Shown here piece after piece: positions 8,514 to 18,215 of a stretch of DNA of 64,000 nt. The notes under the pieces were generated by a model. That model ran no database searches and was not told where the DNA came from. It saw nothing but the letters and a program-made list of their open reading frames with translations. The stretch spans positions 1-64,000 of the forward strand of contig JAJRQB010000013.1 in the NCBI GenBank assembly GCA_024280485.1, written 5' to 3'. The translations under genes and the position numbers were made by a program. Positions within the stretch are counted from its first letter, which is position 1. The number at the start of each line of letters is the position of its first letter. Source of the stretch: Deltaproteobacteria bacterium. GTDB taxonomy: Bacteria; Desulfobacterota; Desulfuromonadia; Desulfuromonadales; Geopsychrobacteraceae.

Positions 8514-10661
8514 ATGTCGGAAAATGCTTATTTTGCCACCGCTGCACGCGGTCTCGAACCCCTGCTGGCTACTGAGCTGAGCTCTTTCGGTGCCCAGGAG
8601 ATCGTTGAAGCGATTGGGGGTGTTCATTTTACCGGACCACTCAAGGTCGCTTTGCAGGCTTGCCTCTGGTCACGTTTAGCCAGTCGTATTCTTGCGCCGA
8701 TAGCAGAGTTTGAAGCGAATGACACCGATCAACTCTATGAAGGGGTCCTGCAGATCGATTGGCGGCGACATTTGGATGTCAGCAGCAGCCTCGCTGTTGA
8801 TGCTCATGTTTCACAATCAAAAATCGATCATTCACGCTATGCCCTGCTGCGCGTCAAGGATGCGGTGGTCGATCAATTTCGTGATCGTTGCGGAGAACGG
8901 CCGAATATTGATGCGCTGCAGCCTGACTTGCGCCTGAATCTTTACCTGTTCAGAAATCGTGCGACCTTAAGCGTCGATCTCAGTGGATCCAGCTTGCATA
9001 AACGTGGTTATCGCAGCGATGGTTTGAGTGCGCCGCTGAAGGAAAATCTGGCAGCGGCCATTCTGCTCAGTTGCAATTGGCCGGAGATCCATGCCGCTGG
9101 CGGAGCCTTTGTTGACCCGATGTGCGGCTCGGGGACCTTACCCCTTGAGGCGGCGTTGATTGCCTCCGATTGTGCTCCCGGGTTGAAACGCGATTATTAC
9201 GGATTTCTGGGCTGGAAGCAGTTTGATGGTCAGCACTGGGACGATCTGCTGAAAGAGGCTGCAGAACGTAAGTCGGCCGGGTTGGAACGTAAACAGCCAA
9301 CGATTGTCGGTTATGATGAAAATACCCGAGCGATCCGTCAGGCCTGGGAACATGCGCGTGCTGCGGGCGTTGACCGTTGGCTTCATTTTGAACGGCGTGA
9401 GATGGAGATGGTCGAGCCGCCAGCTGGCAACGCCGGGCTCCTGGTTACTAACCCACCCTATGGTGAACGTCTGGGCGAACTGTCTGAACTGCCACCACTT
9501 TATAACCGTCTCGGCGAAAAGATGATTCAGTTCTCCGGCTGGCAGGCGGGTGTTATCACCAGCGAGGTTGAACTCGGACGGGCCATCGGGCTCCGCGCTC
9601 ACCGCCGTACGCCGCTTTACAATGGTGCGCTGAAGTGTCAGCTGCTCCATTTTGAACTGAATGAAACCAATCGCTGGAAATCGCTGGCAGATGGCGCCGG
9701 TCGTCCTGTTGCGCGCCGGCTATCTGATGAAGCCGAAATGCTCGCCAATCGATTACGAAAAAACCGTAAAAAATTGGCTCGTTGGGTCAAGACTGAGCAA
9801 ATCGATTGTTATCGGCTTTATGATGCCGATCTGCCAGAATTTAATCTGGCAATCGATCTCTATGGCGATGAGGTCCATCTTCAGGAATACCAGGCACCCA
9901 AGGATATCCCCGAGCAAAAGGCCGAGCGCCGGATGCGTGATGCAGCAAGCGCAGTGATGCAGGTCCTCGACCTGCCCAGCGGCGCACTGCATGTCAAGCA
10001 GCGCGTGCGCCAGAAGGGGATAAGTCAGTATCAACGCCAGGATCGACGCGGAGAACTCAAACAGGTCAAGGAAGGGGATTTGCAGTTTCTGGTCAACCTG
10101 AGTGACTATATCGATACCGGTCTGTTTCTGGATCATCGTCCGACCCGCCAGCTGTTGCGGTCGCTGGCCATGGGGAAGCGGTTTCTCAACCTTTTTGCCT
10201 ATACTGGAACTGCCAGTGTGTATGCCGCCGCCGGTGGCGCGATTGAAACCACCACGGTCGACATGTCGCGTACCTACCTTGAGTGGGCGAAGAAAAATAT
10301 GCGCTTGAACGGCTTCGAGGGCGAGCAACACCGGATGGTGCAGGTCGATTGTATGGCCTGGCTGGATCAGTCCCAGGCGCAGTATGATTTGATCTTTCTC
10401 GATCCGCCCTCTTTTTCCAATTCGAAGGGGATGGATGGAACCTTCGACATTCAACGTGATCATGTTAATATCCTGCAGCGAGTCAGCGCGATGTTGGCGC
10501 CGCAAGGGATCCTGATCTTTTCGAATAATCTACGCAGTTTCAAGATGGCAGCCGATCAGTTGTCTGGGTTGAAGATTGAAGAGATCAGCGATCGCACCCT
10601 GCCGCTCGATTTCGCACGCAACCCACGCATCCACAACTGCTGGCGGATTGAACAGATTTAA
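8514..10661 (+). CDS. rlmL: Bifunctional 23S rRNA methyltransferase RlmKL
   Basis: A 715-residue fusion of two SAM-dependent methyltransferases. In E. coli the N-terminal half makes m2G2445 and the C-terminal half m7G2069 in 23S rRNA. An N-terminal THUMP RNA-binding domain spans about residues 45-155. The first catalytic motif NPPYGERLG is at about 313, preceded by the SAM motif region DPMCGSGTLPLEAA. The second domain has the SAM region FLNLFAYTGTASVYAA and the motif LDPPSFSNSKGM at about 629. Length equals the E. coli fusion. It is followed 26 bases later by the TRAP operon, so shared transcription is possible. Confidence 0.95.
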   Translation: MSENAYFATAARGLEPLLATELSSFGAQEIVEAIGGVHFTGPLKVALQACLWSRLASRILAPIAEFEANDTDQLYEGVLQIDWRRHLDVSSSLAVDAHVSQSKIDHSRYALLRVKDAVVDQFRDRCGERPNIDALQPDLRLNLYLFRNRATLSVDLSGSSLHKRGYRSDGLSAPLKENLAAAILLSCNWPEIHAAGGAFVDPMCGSGTLPLEAALIASDCAPGLKRDYYGFLGWKQFDGQHWDDLLKEAAERKSAGLERKQPTIVGYDENTRAIRQAWEHARAAGVDRWLHFERREMEMVEPPAGNAGLLVTNPPYGERLGELSELPPLYNRLGEKMIQFSGWQAGVITSEVELGRAIGLRAHRRTPLYNGALKCQLLHFELNETNRWKSLADGAGRPVARRLSDEAEMLANRLRKNRKKLARWVKTEQIDCYRLYDADLPEFNLAIDLYGDEVHLQEYQAPKDIPEQKAERRMRDAASAVMQVLDLPSGALHVKQRVRQKGISQYQRQDRRGELKQVKEGDLQFLVNLSDYIDTGLFLDHRPTRQLLRSLAMGKRFLNLFAYTGTASVYAAAGGAIETTTVDMSRTYLEWAKKNMRLNGFEGEQHRMVQVDCMAWLDQSQAQYDLIFLDPPSFSNSKGMDGTFDIQRDHVNILQRVSAMLAPQGILIFSNNLRSFKMAADQLSGLKIEEISDRTLPLDFARNPRIHNCWRIEQI

Positions 10662-10687
10662 ATCTCAATGTTGTAAAGAGGGATCAA

Positions 10688-11509
10688 ATGTATTACCTAT
10701 TAACATTAATCGTCTTGCTGCTGTCGGGTTGTGGACTGAGCAGGATGCCGCAGCATATGGCGCAGGCGACCCTGAATCAGACCGACCCTGAAACCATTGC
10801 CGAGGCCGCACCGGCCTACCTGCTGCTGTTCGACAGTCTGATCGAATCAGACCCCGATGATGCCGATTATTTGCGTGATGCCGCCGGTCTGTATGCCCTG
10901 TTCGGTGATCTGTTTGTTAAGGATAAGGCCCGTTCAAAACGTCTCAGCGAACGTTCTTTTTCTTACGCCAACCGCGCAATCTGCAGTGAAGAGGATCAAC
11001 TCTGCGGATTGTCGCAGCTCGCCTTCGAACCCTTTGTTACCAAAATGGCGGAATTCTCGGAACTAAAGCCGGCGCTGCGTATCGTCTATCTGCAGAGTTG
11101 GCTGGTCTACCTGAAGCATCACGCCGACGACTGGAACGAACTGGCGCGCCTGCCGCAGCTCGAAACGCTGATCGGCTATCTGCTGCATCATGAAGAGGGC
11201 GGAGGCAGCTCACAATTGTACCTCTATCAGGCGATATTACAGACCTTGCGGCCGAAGATGTATGGCGGTAAGCCGGAGGAGGGTCGGCGTAATTTCGAGC
11301 AGGCGATGCGACTTGCTCCCGATGATCTGACGATCAAGGTTGCTTTCGCCCGTCATTATGCGCGTGGACTCTATGATCAGGAGTTACATGATCGTTTATT
11401 GAACGAAGTGTTGGCCGCCGATCCGGTTAAGCCCGGCTTGACCTTGCTTAATACTTTGGCTCAACGTGAAGCACGCGAACTTCTGGCGTCCGGAGCGGAC
11501 TTTTTCTAA
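10688..11509 (+). CDS. TatT lipoprotein, TRAP transporter-associated
   Basis: A 273-residue lipoprotein. The signal peptide ends in the lipobox LSGC, with Cys at about residue 16. The rest is helical and TPR-like with the segment LYLYQAILQTLRPKMYGGKP and the repeat RRNFEQAMRLAPDDL, matching the TatT family first described from Treponema pallidum (Tp0956). TatT trimers are thought to deliver hydrophobic ligands to a TRAP binding protein. It is the first of four genes (TatT, binding protein, DctQ, DctM) with gaps or overlaps of only a few bases, so it belongs to a TatT-dependent TRAP transporter. The ligand is unknown. Confidence 0.9.
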   Translation: MYYLLTLIVLLLSGCGLSRMPQHMAQATLNQTDPETIAEAAPAYLLLFDSLIESDPDDADYLRDAAGLYALFGDLFVKDKARSKRLSERSFSYANRAICSEEDQLCGLSQLAFEPFVTKMAEFSELKPALRIVYLQSWLVYLKHHADDWNELARLPQLETLIGYLLHHEEGGGSSQLYLYQAILQTLRPKMYGGKPEEGRRNFEQAMRLAPDDLTIKVAFARHYARGLYDQELHDRLLNEVLAADPVKPGLTLLNTLAQREARELLASGADFF

Positions 11510-11529
11510 AGAAACGGAGATTGACTGAA

Positions 11530-12531
11530 ATGTACCGTATATTTGTTGCTGTATTTCTTCTGCTACTGTTACCGCTGTCGGCTGGAGCTTTGACTCTCAA
11601 ACTGGCGACCGTTGCCCCAGAGGGATCTAGCTGGATGGTTCAGATGCGCAAAGGCGCCGCTGAAGTCGCAGAAAAAACTTCAGGACGGGTCAAGATCAAG
11701 CTCTATGGTGGCGGCGTCATGGGGAATGAAAAATCTGTGATACGCAAGATACGTATCGGCCAGCTACAGGGAGGCGCGTTGACCAGCGGTGCCATGGCCA
11801 CGGTCTATTCTGATCTGAGCCTCTACAGCCTGCCAATGTTGTTCAATTCTCTTGCTGAAGTCGACTTTGTTCGGGCCCACATGGACACTGTTCTCAAAAA
11901 AGGCCTGGAGAAAAAGGGTTTTGTCTGCTTCGGTTTCGCTGAAGGCGGAATGGCGCTGATGTTTTCGCAACAGCCAATTGCAACCCTTGATGATCTCAAG
12001 GGGAAGAAAGTCTGGGTTCCAGAAGGGGACCTGCCGAGTTACGCGGCGATGGAGGCCAACGGGCTGACGCCGGTCACTTTACCGCTGACCGACGTCCTGA
12101 CCGGTCTGCAGACCGGCCTGATCGACGTGATCGGCTCTTCTCCGTTGGCTGCGATCGCCTTTCAATGGCATACCCAGGTGAAATATTTCAGTCCGACGCC
12201 GCTCTCCTATATCTACGCAATGCTGGTGGTTGACACCCGTGTGATGAAAAAGATCTCTGCTGCTGATCAGCAGGTGGTACGTGAGGTGTTTGAAAGTATC
12301 TATCAGAACCTCGACAAGGAGAACAGGGTAGAGAACGCACAGGCTGCAGAGGCCTTGCGTAATCAGGGGCTCATCGAGGAAAAGCCGATACAGAATCTGG
12401 CACAGATGCGGGCAACGGCAGAGGCCGAACTTGCAAATCGTGCCGCAGACGGCCTCTTTAGTGCGAAGTATTATGCCGAAGTCAAAGCGTTGCTCCAACA
12501 GTATCGCAGCCAAAACAAGGCGCAACCGTGA
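11530..12531 (+). CDS. TRAP transporter substrate-binding protein (TatP/DctP type)
   Basis: A 333-residue periplasmic binding protein of the DctP family. A signal peptide (about residues 1-20) is followed by LTLKLATVAPEGSSW, the usual start of mature DctP proteins. The PLTDVLTGLQTGLID segment is a family hallmark. The ATG at 11530 is chosen over an in-frame TTG at 11521 because GGAG at 11515 fits only the ATG. The 3' end overlaps the DctQ start by 4 bases. With TatT upstream, the substrate is likely hydrophobic or lipid-like rather than a C4-dicarboxylate. This is inference from the TatT link. Confidence 0.92.
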   Translation: MYRIFVAVFLLLLLPLSAGALTLKLATVAPEGSSWMVQMRKGAAEVAEKTSGRVKIKLYGGGVMGNEKSVIRKIRIGQLQGGALTSGAMATVYSDLSLYSLPMLFNSLAEVDFVRAHMDTVLKKGLEKKGFVCFGFAEGGMALMFSQQPIATLDDLKGKKVWVPEGDLPSYAAMEANGLTPVTLPLTDVLTGLQTGLIDVIGSSPLAAIAFQWHTQVKYFSPTPLSYIYAMLVVDTRVMKKISAADQQVVREVFESIYQNLDKENRVENAQAAEALRNQGLIEEKPIQNLAQMRATAEAELANRAADGLFSAKYYAEVKALLQQYRSQNKAQP

Positions 12532-13028
12532 GTATTGGTTCTCAGCTGAAACGGCTCGACATTCTCGGTCGGTGCATAGAGGATATTTTTCTGGCTGCAC
12601 TGCTGACGTTTATGATTCTGCTGGCCGGCTGGCAGATCGTGCAGCGAAATTTTATTGGTGGCGGTATGATTTGGGCGGATGAACTTTTGCGCCTGATGGT
12701 TCTGTGGCTTGCGTTACTTGGTGCCATGGCGGCCAGTCGCGATAATCGTCACGTCGCTATTGATCTGTTGCTACGCTTTTTACCGGACAAATTTAAATTT
12801 CCGGTCCAGATATGTTTGCACCTTTTCACCGCTGTTGTTTGTGGCATGCTCGCTTTCTATTCATTTAAATTTGTACAGATGGAGCATCAATATCAGACCA
12901 CAGTTCTGACCGGTTTGCCTGCCTGGTGGTTTGAGACGATCCTGCCGATCGGCTTCGGGATGATGAGCTTTCGCTATCTTGGACATCTGCGACGGACTAT
13001 TTATCCACTGCCGGAAGAGGTCGTATGA
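12528..13028 (+). CDS. TRAP transporter small permease (DctQ-like)
   Basis: A 166-residue integral membrane protein with four predicted transmembrane segments (about 22-42, 55-75, 95-115 and 130-150), the normal DctQ architecture. The family signature is visible at WADELLRLMVLWLALLGAMA. It starts with GTG inside the end of the binding-protein gene and ends overlapping the DctM start by 4 bases, so translation is coupled. It forms the inner-membrane sodium-driven complex with DctM. Confidence 0.93.
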   Translation: MSIGSQLKRLDILGRCIEDIFLAALLTFMILLAGWQIVQRNFIGGGMIWADELLRLMVLWLALLGAMAASRDNRHVAIDLLLRFLPDKFKFPVQICLHLFTAVVCGMLAFYSFKFVQMEHQYQTTVLTGLPAWWFETILPIGFGMMSFRYLGHLRRTIYPLPEEVV

Positions 13029-14287
13029 GCGCGCTACTTGTTGTTATTGCCCTGTTCGGTGCGCCGCTCTTTGCGATTATTGCAGCCGGAGCGATGTGGG
13101 GGTTTTATTCCAGCGAGATCGATTTAACCGTTATGGCGATCGAGCTCTATCGACTGGCAGAAATGCCGGTGCTGTTGGCTATTCCCCTCTTTACTTTTTC
13201 GGGTTATCTGCTTGGTGAGAGCGGAGCGCCCGGGCGACTGATGCGCCTGTCCAAAGCTTTTCTGGGATGGTTTCCTGGAGGTCTTGGCGTTGTTGCCCTG
13301 ATCGCCTGTGCTTTTTTTACGGCATTTACTGGTGCCTCGGGAATCACCATTATTGCCCTTGGTGCCATTCTTTATCCGGCACTCGAACAAGCCGGTTACG
13401 AGAAAAACTTTAATCTCGGTTTGATCACGACCTCAGGAAGTCTCGGATTGCTCTTTGCTCCCTCGTTACCTCTCATCCTTTATGGAATCGTTGCACAGCA
13501 GGCCGGTGGAAATATCTCTGTCAAACTTAATGAGCTGTTCCTCGCCGGAGCCTTGCCCGGGGTTTTGATGCTGGTGCTTCTGAGCGGCTACGTTGTCTAC
13601 AAACGTCGCGGTAAGAAATTGGGTGGCAAGGTCACTTTTGCAGAGATCAGACGCTCTCTGCGCGAGTCGATCTGGGAGTTGCCTCTGCCGTTTGTGGTTT
13701 TAGGTGGGATTTACAGCGGTTATTTTGCTGTCAGCGAGGCAGCAGCAGTGACCGCCTGTTACGTGCTGCTTGTTGAAGTCTTCATCCTGCGCGAGATCTC
13801 TTTTCGTCAAGTACCGGTTATCATGCGTCAGTCGATGGTGCTGGTCGGCGGTATCTTGTTGATCCTCGGCGTTTCCCTGGCATCAACCAGTTATATGATC
13901 GACGCTGAAATTCCTGCCAAACTCTTTGAATATGTCCAATCCCATGTTGAAGGGCGCCTGACGTTTCTGCTGCTCCTGAATATCTTTCTCTTACTCCTCG
14001 GCGCGATCCTCGATATCTTTTCTGCGCTTGTGCTGGTGGTGCCGCTGATTCTGCCAGTCGCCCTCAGCTACGGAATCGATCCACTCCATCTGGGGATCAT
14101 TTTTCTTGCCAATATGCAGATCGGTTACATCACCCCACCTGTCGGGCTCAACCTGTTTATCGCCAGTTACCGCTTTGATGAGCCGATACTGACCCTCTAT
14201 AGGTCGACCTGGCCGTTCTTTCTGTTGCTGCTGGCCTCGGTTCTGATCATTACCTATGTGCCCTTCCTTTCCCTCTGGTTTCGTTAA
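13025..14287 (+). CDS. TRAP transporter large permease (DctM-like)
   Basis: A 420-residue protein with about twelve hydrophobic segments, the DctM/SiaM-type transport subunit. Conserved motifs include the AFFTAFTGASGITIIALGAI region, TTSGSLGLLFAPSLPLILYG and the C-terminal GYITPPVGLNLFI. Length is normal. It is the last gene of the TatT-TRAP operon. The following 40 bases to the convergent amidase gene show no strong terminator hairpin. Confidence 0.94.
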   Translation: MSALLVVIALFGAPLFAIIAAGAMWGFYSSEIDLTVMAIELYRLAEMPVLLAIPLFTFSGYLLGESGAPGRLMRLSKAFLGWFPGGLGVVALIACAFFTAFTGASGITIIALGAILYPALEQAGYEKNFNLGLITTSGSLGLLFAPSLPLILYGIVAQQAGGNISVKLNELFLAGALPGVLMLVLLSGYVVYKRRGKKLGGKVTFAEIRRSLRESIWELPLPFVVLGGIYSGYFAVSEAAAVTACYVLLVEVFILREISFRQVPVIMRQSMVLVGGILLILGVSLASTSYMIDAEIPAKLFEYVQSHVEGRLTFLLLLNIFLLLLGAILDIFSALVLVVPLILPVALSYGIDPLHLGIIFLANMQIGYITPPVGLNLFIASYRFDEPILTLYRSTWPFFLLLLASVLIITYVPFLSLWFR

Positions 14288-14327
14288 AGCACGGTCATCA
14301 CAACAGGACCTCTGACAATGGCTCAGT

Positions 14328-15095
14328 TTATAGTTCAGTCATTTTCTCCCACTTGAGTGAGGACGGATCGAAGCCTTTTTCAATGGTCGGTTTTATAATC
14401 TGAAAATAGGGTGACACGTCAAAATCGCGTGGGGTAAACAGACTGTGATGCCTGATGTGAAGAGTCTCCTGATAGCATTTTTTGCAATCAGGGTCTGTTG
14501 ATTTTTCGATATTAATTTCGGGCAATATCGGGTAGCCGACAGATTGAAATGCCTGCGCAATCAACGATGAACAGATCGCCCGAGTCGGATCTCCGCTTCC
14601 TAACGCCAGTAACCTCCGTCGCCAACGGGTTGGTAGTAGCGGGATGGGGATCAGATAGCGGGCAAGATCGATAATATTCTTCAAATCATAACGTTGCCCG
14701 ATTCGGGTAATAGCGTAATCACACAGACTTTTGATTTGGTTCTCTGAAAGGCCCACCGGTCGGCAGATGCGGGTGTGACTTCCAGAATAATCACTTAAAG
14801 GGACCGCACGAATCCCCTCGTTGATATCTGCTTCGATCAGGACCTGTGCCTCGCCCTCTTCGTTTGCAGGGCCCAAAGTATCCCCGACATACAGGGTTGC
14901 ATGCGACCAACTTGATTGCGTGAGGTACTTTATCGCTGTGCTGAAACGACTATTGCCAGCAATCAGCAGGACATCACCGGCCTTGAGTGAGGCGGAGAGT
15001 TTTGCTGGAGGGCTGGTCGAAACTTCGGCGTTTTCCGCTCGTGGTTCGGAAAGGTGCCGCGCCAGTCTTTGTCCCGTCCCATGCAAAATATTCAC
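14328..15095 (-). CDS. YiiX-like permuted papain-fold amidase/hydrolase
   Basis: A 255-residue protein of the YiiX/YebB group (permuted NlpC/P60-papain fold). It has the family layout: LKAGDVLLIAGNSRFSTAI at about 36-54, the histidine motif SWSHATLYVG at about 64-73, an acidic EADI strand, and the cysteine motif AICSSLIAQAF late in the chain. The order His then Cys is the circularly permuted order. Homologues act on cell-wall peptides or acyl/amide bonds of lipids; the substrate here is unknown. No signal peptide is evident. It lies 52 bases downstream of the aldehyde dehydrogenase gene on the same strand, at the end of the long minus-strand directon. Confidence 0.8.
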   Translation of the reverse strand: MNILHGTGQRLARHLSEPRAENAEVSTSPPAKLSASLKAGDVLLIAGNSRFSTAIKYLTQSSWSHATLYVGDTLGPANEEGEAQVLIEADINEGIRAVPLSDYSGSHTRICRPVGLSENQIKSLCDYAITRIGQRYDLKNIIDLARYLIPIPLLPTRWRRRLLALGSGDPTRAICSSLIAQAFQSVGYPILPEINIEKSTDPDCKKCYQETLHIRHHSLFTPRDFDVSPYFQIIKPTIEKGFDPSSLKWEKMTEL

Positions 15096-15147
15096 AGCGT
15101 ATATTCCCCGTCCTTGCTGACAGCTTTGAAGACCTTGAATCGTACTA

Positions 15148-16572
15148 TTATGAGGTTTTTATCACTGTCATCTTGGTTTGAACCATATCCTGCATTGTGT
15201 AGCCAATGCCACCAACGCCATAGCCAGACGAACGACGTCCAGCAAACGGCATCCAATCAACGCGAAAGGCGGAGTGGTCGTTCACCATGACCGCTGATGC
15301 ATCCAGGCGCTTCACTGTGTCAAGAGCTATCGTCAGGTCTTCGGTGTAGACCGCCGCTTGAAAGGCCACATCCAGACTATTTGCCCGTCGGATAGCGTCC
15401 AGTCGATCCCGATATGGATAAACGCAAATTACCGGCCCAAAGATTTCCGCGGTCGAAACCATTGAGTCGGGGTCGGGATCAAACAAAACCGTAGGTTGAT
15501 ATAAGGTTTCTCCGATTGACTCTCCACCAGCGAGCAGCTCTGCGCCACTGGCAATAGCATGCTCAACCCAGGTCTGAACCCGATCAACCTCGCGCGGCAG
15601 TATCAGTGGCCCGACTTCGGTTTCTACCAAACTCGGATCTCCAACTTTCAGCAATGCTGCTCCTGCCGCAAGTCGTTCAGCCAGATCACGAGCAATGGTC
15701 TGGGCGACAAAGACGCGCTGGACCGAAACACAGACCTGCCCGGCGTGATAGAAGCCACCTTTGAGCAACGACGGAATAACGCTTTCCAGATCAACGGTTT
15801 CATCTACAATAACCGGCGCGGCACCGCCGTGTTCCAGGGCGCAACGCACGCCCGGGGCCAGTTTGCTGCGTAGAGTCCAACCAACCTTGGCCGAACCGAT
15901 AAAGGTCAAAAAGGCCAGACGCTGATCGGTGACCAGTTTCTCGGCGACAGAATTGTCGCAGATAATCGGCTGACACCAGCCAGCGGGGAGTCCCGCTTCG
16001 GCTAGCAGTTCGCACAGGCGGAGGCAGCTCAAGGGAGTGGTCATGGCCGGTTTGATAATCACCGGGCAACCGACGGCCACTGCCGGGATCACCTGATGCA
16101 CGATCAGGTTCAGGGGGTGATTGAAGGCGCTGATCGCCAGAACAACGCCGATCGGCTCGCAGCTGGTAAAAGCGGTGCGGCCTCGGGTGGCCTCGGTGTG
16201 GCCCATAGGGATCTCTTCGCCGCGCATGACGTTTAGCAGCTCTTTAGCAGCCAGAGCGATGCCATCAACAGCACGCGTTACCTCAATCCTGGCATCCGTC
16301 AACGGCTTGCCACCTTCTCGGGCTATCAGTAGAGCAAAGTCCTCGGTTTCAGCGGCAACCAGACTGGACAGTTTCTGCAAAATAGCAATGCGCTGATCAT
16401 GCTCCAGCCAGCTATCCCGGTCGTGAAATAATCTGGATGCCGTCTCCAACATCTGCTCAGCTTCATCCGTAGTTTGAAACGGCAGGGTTTTGATCAAACT
16501 GCCATCGAAGGGGGAGGAGACGTCAAGTGTTTCTGTTGTTTTTTGGCTCGCTTCAGGGGTCATAGCAGGCAT
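15148..16572 (-). CDS. NAD(P)-dependent aldehyde dehydrogenase family protein
   Basis: A 474-residue aldehyde dehydrogenase. The catalytic Glu is in ALEHGGAAPV and the catalytic Cys in HAGQVCVSVQRVF at about residues 279-291, with the cofactor-binding region FLTFIGSAKVGWTL before them. The C-terminal segment GRRSSGYGVGGIGYTMQDMV is typical of glyceraldehyde-3-phosphate, lactaldehyde and related aldehyde dehydrogenases, so the exact aldehyde cannot be named. Its start overlaps the end of the upstream TPP-enzyme gene by 13 bases. The pairing suggests that the TPP enzyme and the dehydrogenase act on connected 2-oxoacid and aldehyde intermediates (inference). Confidence 0.9.
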   Translation of the reverse strand: MPAMTPEASQKTTETLDVSSPFDGSLIKTLPFQTTDEAEQMLETASRLFHDRDSWLEHDQRIAILQKLSSLVAAETEDFALLIAREGGKPLTDARIEVTRAVDGIALAAKELLNVMRGEEIPMGHTEATRGRTAFTSCEPIGVVLAISAFNHPLNLIVHQVIPAVAVGCPVIIKPAMTTPLSCLRLCELLAEAGLPAGWCQPIICDNSVAEKLVTDQRLAFLTFIGSAKVGWTLRSKLAPGVRCALEHGGAAPVIVDETVDLESVIPSLLKGGFYHAGQVCVSVQRVFVAQTIARDLAERLAAGAALLKVGDPSLVETEVGPLILPREVDRVQTWVEHAIASGAELLAGGESIGETLYQPTVLFDPDPDSMVSTAEIFGPVICVYPYRDRLDAIRRANSLDVAFQAAVYTEDLTIALDTVKRLDASAVMVNDHSAFRVDWMPFAGRRSSGYGVGGIGYTMQDMVQTKMTVIKTS

Positions 16573-18215
16573 ACCTTTGCCTTGAGTTCATCGACCAACA
16601 CCTTGTTATTCTCCGAGTAATCAACCGCCAGGGCGATCAGATGGACACCTCCTTCAACAAAGCAGCGTTCCAGTAAGGGGGCAAACTCCTCCGTTTTCTC
16701 TGGGCGATGTCCTTTGGCACCGTAACTCTGTGCGTACATGACAAAATCTGGGTTGTTGAATTCCAGACCAAAATCGGGGTAACCCATACCGTACTGTTTC
16801 CAGCGGATCATGCCGAAAGAACTATCATCAAGGACCAGAACAACCAGGTTCAAATTTAGTCGAACTGCGGTCTCCATCTCCTGACTGTTCATCATAAAGC
16901 CCCCGTCACCGCAGATTGCCATCACCCGGCGTTCGGGATAGAGCCTGGCAACCTCCATCGCCGATGGCAACCCGGCCCCCATAGTGGCAAGTGCATTGTC
17001 GAGCAGCACGGTATTTGGCTCAGCGGCACGATAGTTACGTGCAAACCAGATTTTATAGACCCCGTTATCTAACGCAATAACCCCGTCGGAAGGCATCACC
17101 TTCCGCACGTCGGCGACAAATCGTTGCGGCTTCACTGGAAAACTTCCGTCATCAGTCCCGCCGAGCAGGTGCAGGTCCAGCTCTTTTTTGATTGATTGAA
17201 AGTAGGGACAATCCTGCCCAAGCGGTCCAACTAAATCGGTTAAACGTGTGATACTTTCAGCGATGTCACCAATCACACCAAGCTGTGGGAAGTACACATT
17301 GTCAACGCTTGCCGTCTTGAAGTTGATGTGAATTACTTTTTTTCCGCCATGCTCCATGAAAAATGGTGGTTTTTCAACTACATCGTGTCCGACATTGATA
17401 ACCAGATCCGAGCGATCGATGGCGCAATGGATATAGTCATTATCCGAAAGAGCAGCAGTCCCTAAACACTGCGGATTATTTTCGTTCACTACGCCCTTAC
17501 CCATCTGAGTATTAAAAAAATAGATCCCGGTTACAGATACGAATCGACTTAAGGCACTTCGCACCAGGTTGCGGTTTGCGCCCGCTCCGATCAACAGTAA
17601 GGGGAACTTCGCTGCCCGGATCATTTCAGCCGCCTGCTGAACAACACCCTCATCAGCATTAGGACGACGTGTTAGCGCAATTTGAAAGACCGGAGTAGTG
17701 GTTTTATCCACCGTTTCGCGGGCGATATCTTCCGGCAACTCCAGATGGACAGCCCCTGGTCGTTCCTCCTTTGCCAACCGAAAGGCTTCGCGGACGATAC
17801 TCGGGATCAGGTCGACATTGACGATCTGTCTGGTGTATTTGGTCAAGGGGCGCATCATTTCGACGACATCAAGAATCTGGAATTGTCCCTGTTTACTCGC
17901 CTTAATCGGTTTTTGCCCGGTAATCATGACCATCGGGAAGGCCCCGAGTTGCGCGTAGGCCGCGCCAGTAACAAGGTTCGTAGCTCCTGGCCCAAGGGTT
18001 GCCAGACAGACTCCGGGCTTGCCCGTCAAGCGACCGTAGGTGGCGGCCATAAATGCAGCCCCCTGTTCATGGCGGTTGAGAATTAACTTGATGCTCGATT
18101 TGCGCAGCGCTTCGAGGAAATCTAGGTTTTCCTCTCCCGGCACCCCGTAGATGACTTCGACCCCTTCGTTTTCCAGTGCGTTGACAAACAGATCGGACGC
18201 ATTCATATAGTTCAC
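16560..18215 (-). CDS. Acetolactate synthase large-subunit-like TPP enzyme
   Basis: A 551-residue thiamine pyrophosphate enzyme, best matching catalytic acetolactate synthase. The activating Glu lies in NRHEQGAAFMAATYG near residue 50, the central FAD-like domain follows, and the TPP-binding motif AICGDGGFMMNSQEMETAVR is near 435 with the metal-ligand Asn. Length is normal. No regulatory small subunit (ilvH-type) is adjacent, so a catabolic AlsS-like or specialised carboligase role is possible. It overlaps the upstream glutamate synthase-like gene by 4 bases and the downstream aldehyde dehydrogenase by 13, so the three are translated as a unit. Confidence 0.88.
   Translation of the reverse strand: MNYMNASDLFVNALENEGVEVIYGVPGEENLDFLEALRKSSIKLILNRHEQGAAFMAATYGRLTGKPGVCLATLGPGATNLVTGAAYAQLGAFPMVMITGQKPIKASKQGQFQILDVVEMMRPLTKYTRQIVNVDLIPSIVREAFRLAKEERPGAVHLELPEDIARETVDKTTTPVFQIALTRRPNADEGVVQQAAEMIRAAKFPLLLIGAGANRNLVRSALSRFVSVTGIYFFNTQMGKGVVNENNPQCLGTAALSDNDYIHCAIDRSDLVINVGHDVVEKPPFFMEHGGKKVIHINFKTASVDNVYFPQLGVIGDIAESITRLTDLVGPLGQDCPYFQSIKKELDLHLLGGTDDGSFPVKPQRFVADVRKVMPSDGVIALDNGVYKIWFARNYRAAEPNTVLLDNALATMGAGLPSAMEVARLYPERRVMAICGDGGFMMNSQEMETAVRLNLNLVVLVLDDSSFGMIRWKQYGMGYPDFGLEFNNPDFVMYAQSYGAKGHRPEKTEEFAPLLERCFVEGGVHLIALAVDYSENNKVLVDELKAKVCLL

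Noticed and set aside
9753-10505. Minus-strand frame of 250 codons
   Set aside because: Antisense to rlmKL, which has complete catalytic motifs on the plus strand.
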